DNA of 64,000 nt from Malachius bipustulatus (Eukaryota; Arthropoda; Insecta; Coleoptera; Melyridae): the NCBI GenBank assembly GCA_910589415.1, contig OU342634.1, positions 39,982,723 to 40,046,722 of the forward strand, read 5' to 3'. Shown here one piece after another: positions 58,401 through 64,000 of this stretch; the stretch's first letter is position 1, and each line of letters begins with the position of its first letter. The notes under the pieces are model-generated. The model searched no databases. It saw nothing but the letters and a program-made list of their open reading frames with translations, and was not told where the DNA came from. Both the position numbers and the translations under genes were made by a program.

Positions 58401-60377
58401 TCTGCTTTTTGACGTGGGTTGTATTATTGTACTCTTGCAGTCTATAGTATTAGGTTATAAGTGCTTAAGTGCTCGTGAATGTCAAGGTTAATCCTATTAT
58501 TTGTGGTAGTTTCATTTTGTTTTGTATCTATAACTTGGTTTAATGGAAATACATTAAAAAAAATTTACCTGCTACTAAATATCGCTAGCACCAGATAAAA
58601 CGAGAATAACAAATGGTCCTTCAGACTTCCTTGATTATTATACATAAAGTTAATAAGTCATAAATAACATCAAAATTATGTATGCAATTTTAAAGTGGCA
58701 ATAGTGATCTGTCATAGTTAATTATAGTCATTTCTCGAGTCCCATTTCGAGGTGTCTATTATTTTCAACTTGCCAATATTTTATGACAAAATAAAAAAAA
58801 CAGAAACTGGTTTTACAATAATGATAATTACCATTAGTATTAGTGAGGTAACTGTTAATATTTACCTAGATCTTTCGTGCTCTATGCGTTTATTTTCAAA
58901 CAATAATTTTAAGCTAAATAAGTTTTCTCATTCTTATACCTATACCTACCTATCGGTACGATTGTTGTGTCCTTAATTTTAGGCACATCTTCCAATACAC
59001 CTTGTTTGTTTAGTATCGCTTAGTTTGCTATACTAATTAGCGGTTAAAAAAATAGAGTTTTATTTGCTTACAAACATACTCGCTTAGGAATTTTAATAAT
59101 ACATGGAAACAGATTTAAAAAATTATCTTTCTAGGATAGTTATTTAAGAAATAATTGCGAAAAAGTAAATATTTGTCCGCATGTTTTTATAAGGCACAAT
59201 ATTTTAGTCTATATTTTTAGGCAATTGATTATGTAATTTGTCTTCTAGGAAAAATTCAAATTAACGTAAAAAACAATACTTACATCATCGATAGGAAAAT
59301 TAATTAACCTGTCTTAATTCACTCAATTGATTTGTTTGTCACATTGAAATCTCTCTAATCTGAGTAAAAATCCTCAAAAGTCGTTTGGGAAACTAATACT
59401 GCCCAAAGATTTTCACAAAAATAAATAACTACAGAAAATTGATAGATGCTTATGAGTTGTAAACAAGTGAAAATCGCCATTTTTCATTTTCACGATCACG
59501 ATCACTTTGTGATCACGTGCAGTTTTTAGAAGCTTTAGGACTCTACATTGCGTTTTGTTATTAGTTTTTTGATACACAGACATGAAGGAAAAGGCGGGAG
59601 ATTTGAGATTAATGAAACAAATGAATTTTAAAAACACCTACTTCATTGAAAGTCCTAACAGTGCCGACGCTCACCCTGGGACTCACGAGGGAAAGAGCGC
59701 GACGGAGAAACTTCGATCTCATCCCCGCAATATGAAAAGAATCAACGGTGGTTTCTTAAAAGCGCAGATTACTAGTCTTCACCACTGTCACCAGATCTAA
59801 TCAACTCTCTTTCACACCGAGACAACCCCCACCCCTTCCCTAAATGTTAGCGCGAATTATTTTAAACTGAAGCATTACCACTGAAATCTAGGTCTTTAAG
59901 ATCACCGTGGGAATGGGTCTTGTTAGTGAGCCGTTTGCACGGAAGGTAACGAGGTCCAGTTAAGGAGGCTACCCACCTATTTAGTTGGCGAGATCATAAG
60001 TCCGGGGTTCGGTGATTAGGAGGCTACCCGTTGGATGTTTAAATGATCTCCCTGGCAAGGACGAAAATGGCCAACCAAGAAAGGACTACCAAGGTGAATG
60101 TCGGCCAGCAGCATATAAATTAGGTCCTCAGTGTTTAGATAAGACGTACCCTCGACAGTTCGAGCAAATGGCGGAAAGCATCCATTAAAGACTACAACAA
60201 AAAAGGTGACTTTTGACTATGCGGTGTGAAATTGACAATACATAAATTAGAACTAGAAATTGCCACAGTTAACAAGAGGCAATTAAAGGAACACGCTTAG
60301 TTAACTACGCACTACCACTTCCTCATGAGAGCCGACGGAATCAACAGTTGGTATTGCTTCGTCCGTGTTGCCTATAC
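58401..60377. other. Mostly gene-free stretch with an unrecognised 72-aa frame
   Basis: 59582-59800 is a GC-richer plus-strand frame with no recognised family. 59960-60035 holds two AGGAGGCTACCC words about 54 bp apart, perhaps an element end. Confidence 0.35.
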
Positions 60378-61860
60378 CTACCGTCGTGACGTACTCCATA
60401 ACTGCTTCCCGTGTGCGGCACTGCTCTCCAATTTTTGTATCAAGTTGTCTTTATTTGTATGTATTGTGCACTCGATCTTGGTTTCCACTTCTTTGTGGAA
60501 GCCCCTCTGGACGCCATACTGGTTGTCACATAAGACCTCCGTGATTCTGCCTTTTATGTCTTGCTCGTACAGTTTCCCCACTTAAATGCATAGGGGCCTG
60601 TAGCTAGCATGTGCTTTATTTGCCGCGGTGTTTTTCCCGATAAGCGCCAGCTTGCCTATTTCCAGATTTTGGGAAACGATACCCTCGAATTCTTGGGCAT
60701 TGCTGGCTACCAATAGCTTCATCACTTCCGGGGATAATTCGTCCGGGTCCGCTGCTTTCCTGCTTTTCATTGTTTTGGCAACCGACAGCATCTCCTCTAT
60801 ATCGCGACGGTCCAATACCAGTTATGCCAAGCTTTTCCTTCAAGAATTATATTGCAAGTCTCTGGTTCCTGCCCTCAGTTGATCTTTTCCATGCGCTGAA
60901 AGAGCTTTCTTGCTTGCTCTATTTCCTCGGCGAGCGTCTTCTGTGGTTGTCTTAAACTCTCAAGTCGTTCCATGACATTGTGGTAGCCCATGCCACAGAC
61001 ATCCTCCTCCACTTCGTCGCAGAGTTCAAGCCATGCTGTGTCTTTTGCTTTCATTAGAGATTTCCTGAAATTTTTCTGGCCTTCTTGTACTATTCATCCT
61101 TGATGTTTTTTTCCTGAGGGGTTCCTACCCTTAATATGCGTCGATGCTCTCCTGCAGCATATACATTTCTTTCTGAGTTCGTTCATCTCTTCACACCATC
61201 AGCACACTGCTTCTCATGATGGAGCTACCGATCAAATCCATGCATGGTTGTGTTCCTCATGAGCTCGGTCTCGGTTTCAGCGCTAATATTTGCGCCGGTG
61301 TGCTGTAGTTTCTTGACGCGTTTTGTGAACTCAGCGACGTTGTCCTCATTTGCAATCCACGCCTGTTTTGGAATGTTTGCAGGTGCCAGTTTCCTGATCA
61401 TCTTTATAGTCATGTAGATTGTAATGTAGATGTTTCCTGAGACTTTCAACTTCTTTCAACACCTGCCATTCGGTGATCTTTGTTGCTACTGATCTCATTT
61501 CCAGGGTCAGGTCTGTAATAGATTTACTCTGGGCCCTTCTGAAGGTCGGAGCCAGAGTAATCAACATAATCAACATTTTCTCTCTTGATTATTTCTATAA
61601 GTTCGTGGCAGAAATGAAATCGACCATTATATCTTCTATCGGTTTTAACGCCACATTGATGATTTTGCGTTAAAGTCGCTTGCTATGACGATGGACTTAT
61701 TTTATTTGGGAATATCAGCCTTGAGTGTCGTGAAGAAGGTGTCTGCTATATTTAGGGATGTGTACGAGTAGCATCCGTATATTAAGAGATTATCTTAGAT
61801 CAACCCACACACCTATTCCCATTCCGTTTCCGTGCCACATGAGCTCCGTGCTCACTTTTG
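60378..61860 (-). pseudogene. R1-like LINE ORF2 relic (endonuclease and RT start)
   Basis: Reading the minus strand from 61860 down, an endonuclease stretch leads to DFNAKSSMW at about 61655-61678 (the GDFNA catalytic word, with the G altered). PTFRRAQSKSITDLTLE follows (within 61576-61346), the usual TFxRGxSSSxIDLTxxS region. After broken linker frames come MKSRKAADPDELSPEVMKLL and SYRPLCI (60815-60582), then NQYGVQRG (60581-60378), matching the NGKAPGPDGIPxE, SYRPI and QYGFRxG blocks of RT. The order and wording fit the R1/SART side of LINEs. Many frameshifts and stops occur, and the RT palm is missing beyond 60378. Confidence 0.75.
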
Positions 61861-64000
61861 ATCCTTAATATTGGTGCCATTGTAGGGGGTTCCGTGAATG
61901 AGGTGCCCAATTGATAGCGAAGAGATAGCGTTGCTGGAACGGTGTTATGCAAGTCTTGTGAAATTTAAATCGCTACACGACAGTCGATGTTGTGTTTTTG
62001 TTTAAAGAGATACAGGCATCGGAAAAGAAAAAAGGATAAAGTTTAGGTAAAATAGATTCGGCTGGTGACGCGTCGTAGGTTCACGTCACGCGTCTGCCCA
62101 CCTTCACGCCCGGGATCGCTGTCCCTTCTAGTTTCTACCGACGCTTTCCTCACGCAGATTGCATCGTAAGTTTGCCCGTGGACCAATGAGAACCCCATTG
62201 TAACGCCGCTTCGACGTCATCTTTTTCGACTTCCACGTAGACGATTTTCGTGCGTGCGAAGCACCTTTCAGGTGATGCTTTCTGTCAAGGGCAAAGGGTC
62301 CGTGAATTTACACGCGATATTTTTAAGAAAAAGGTCGCTAGGAATTTTAGTTTTAGATTGATGTAAGGTATATGCGTAGATAAACTTTAACGCCGTAAAT
62401 TCTTTACACTATGGTGTTTTTTATGTCTTATACCAGTCGGGGCGTTTAGTCAGTGTTTTATTACTAGTGTCACCTGACTACTAGTGTGTCGGCTTCTAGA
62501 CTTCACATTCATTATACATACCTATAGGCTTGCCATTTGGCGAGTTGGCTTGCCAAGCCGATGGCTTGCCGTCTTGCCGAGTCCTCGTCGATAAGAAATC
62601 AAGTTTATAATAATTTATTTCTTCTACAACTTAAGTGTGAAATATCTCACAAAAGGCAGGTCTGTATTTTATGATACGCAGAATCATGTTTTTTTGTATT
62701 TTATGCGAAACAAGATCGTAGACATGGATATAAGTATGTAGATGTCTAGTTTCTAGTGTCTACTGTCTTCAAATTATATTAACTTACTGGAAATATTAGT
62801 GAAAAAGGAGACAAAAAACAGTATCATTTATAGCAAAAACGAATTTTAATTACCCGTGTCTCTCATTAAAATAATTAATGGTGCTTGAAGAAATTAAAAT
62901 GATGTGCTATCCTGTTATTCACGGTCACTGTCACTTCAATAATGCGGGTGCAGTATGTCTCGTCAGTAGTTAATGGAGCTATTTTCGTGTCTGTGTGACT
63001 TTTTCTTACATTTCTCCATTTGGATGCCTAATAAATTATTATCACCTCCTCATTTGGCCTTCATCTTTGGCTTAAATCATGTCCTTCCGCGTGATAGTTT
63101 TATAGTTTGTCTACTTGTTTCCAAATTCTTTATATTATACTAATGGGAAATTTAAAGATATGAGCGTGAGTGTAATCTGGATCCATGCTTGCTTAGAAGA
63201 AATGACAAGTTTAATTTCCTGAGCTTTACCTATCTTTAATTATCATAAATTAATGACCACTCTACGAATAACTGTTTCCCAGCTCTTCTTCTCTTAAATC
63301 GTCGTTCACTTAAATTTATTTTATAATATATCAAAAAGTAGGTAACCATAAAAAATTGAGCAATCCCAAGTCGGTGATATGTAAATTGATCGTCTCATAA
63401 GGATGTAAAGGATGAGAGTGAGGAATTTGGAAATGAATAAATATGCATGGGACGAGTTAGTTGTCCTTGACTTTAGCGCGATTTACCGGCATCTCGTATA
63501 ATAAAGAGACGCCATGAAGAGGATCACACTATATTATTACATTATACAGTTGACAAAGCTATAAATTTGCATGTATTTGACCATTGTAGGTCTATAAATA
63601 AAATGGTAATCGAGGTAACATAAATTATGTGCAATAAAAAAATTGATTGTATAATATTATATCGTTAGGCGCTTAGTGAATATTGAATTTTTTTGTTTTA
63701 ATTGGTATGCTTTCGCGATGATCGCTTTACTTAATTATAGTGTAGAACAATCGTAACGAGCAAAAATGATAATTAAAAGTGATATTTTTATTTCTTAATG
63801 TAAAGAAGAAGAAAAAGGCTGACGCAAAATTTAATTATGCAAATACTAGTGGGCGTATATGAATATTTAATTTAATTATCAACAATTTTACTGAACACCT
63901 ATCAATCTCTTTTTTTTACACAATAAGCCCATGAGGCTGAGACGCTTCCGGGGATCTGGAATTAGACGTCTCTTCAAACAAAAAACAATCTCTTTTCAGC
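61861..64000. other. Gene-free stretch to the window end
   Basis: A balanced-composition block at 62080-62300 may be older LINE sequence. A short GGCTTGCC-rich tandem lies at about 62526-62582. The last bases read CTCTTTTCAG then C, a good splice acceptor at 63998-63999. No gene is otherwise seen. Confidence 0.4.

Noticed and set aside
1..64000. Bacterial-type features (operons, CRISPR arrays, ribosome binding sites)
   Set aside because: The elements and splice-like signals are eukaryotic. No evenly spaced direct-repeat array with unique spacers was seen.

Overview
This 64 kb window is AT-rich eukaryotic DNA, most probably from an insect. The insect-type mobile elements, the abundance of TACCTACC-like words and the lack of any compact gene order support this. 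A hemipteran host is a guess. No complete host protein gene is visible. The window reads as intergenic or large-intron DNA filled with mobile elements of several classes and ages.

Layout. 1-3294: dispersed and inverted repeats, a tRNA-like (SINE-like) stretch, and a 918-bp terminal-inverted-repeat (TIR) element containing a 64-bp hairpin insert. 3295-10502: a full-length Ty1/copia element with identical 215-bp LTRs, a 5-bp target duplication and a tRNA-iMet anticodon-arm primer site, whose gag-pol is broken by many stops, frameshifts and A-runs. 10.5-18.2 kb: a possible 5' exon, a TIR element carrying a decayed gene of a GCDTTS-type family, a GGAAGT minisatellite, a possible 48-bp minus-strand exon and a 643-bp tandem repeat. 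18286-18923: a near-perfect 638-bp palindrome. 19.5-31.5 kb: a solo TIR-element end, two copies of a ~930-bp repeat, small MITEs and a second TIR element with a decayed GCDTTS-family gene.

32708-38340 is the clearest functional unit: a full-length I-group LINE with a perfect target duplication, a DPE-type internal promoter, an intact zinc-knuckle ORF1 (428 aa), and an intact ORF2 (1221 aa) with endonuclease, reverse transcriptase and RNase H. A 13-bp hairpin lies between the two ORFs. 40.1-40.7 kb holds a broken Tc1/mariner transposase, 44.8 kb a small MITE, 48.8-49.8 kb a long fold-back element, 53.9 kb a MITE and 55 kb a four-copy tandem repeat. 56-62 kb is a graveyard of LINE and possible BEL/Pao fragments, including a minus-strand R1-like endonuclease-RT relic.

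A few short, GC-richer stretches with good splice signals (10.68-11.05 kb; 15653-15700 on the minus strand; 55808-55919, which has an ATG; and an acceptor at the last bases) suggest that the window may lie inside long introns of host genes. That is inference. The only genes likely to work together are LINE ORF1 and ORF2. The copia and GCDTTS-family units are relics that may have been moved in trans.
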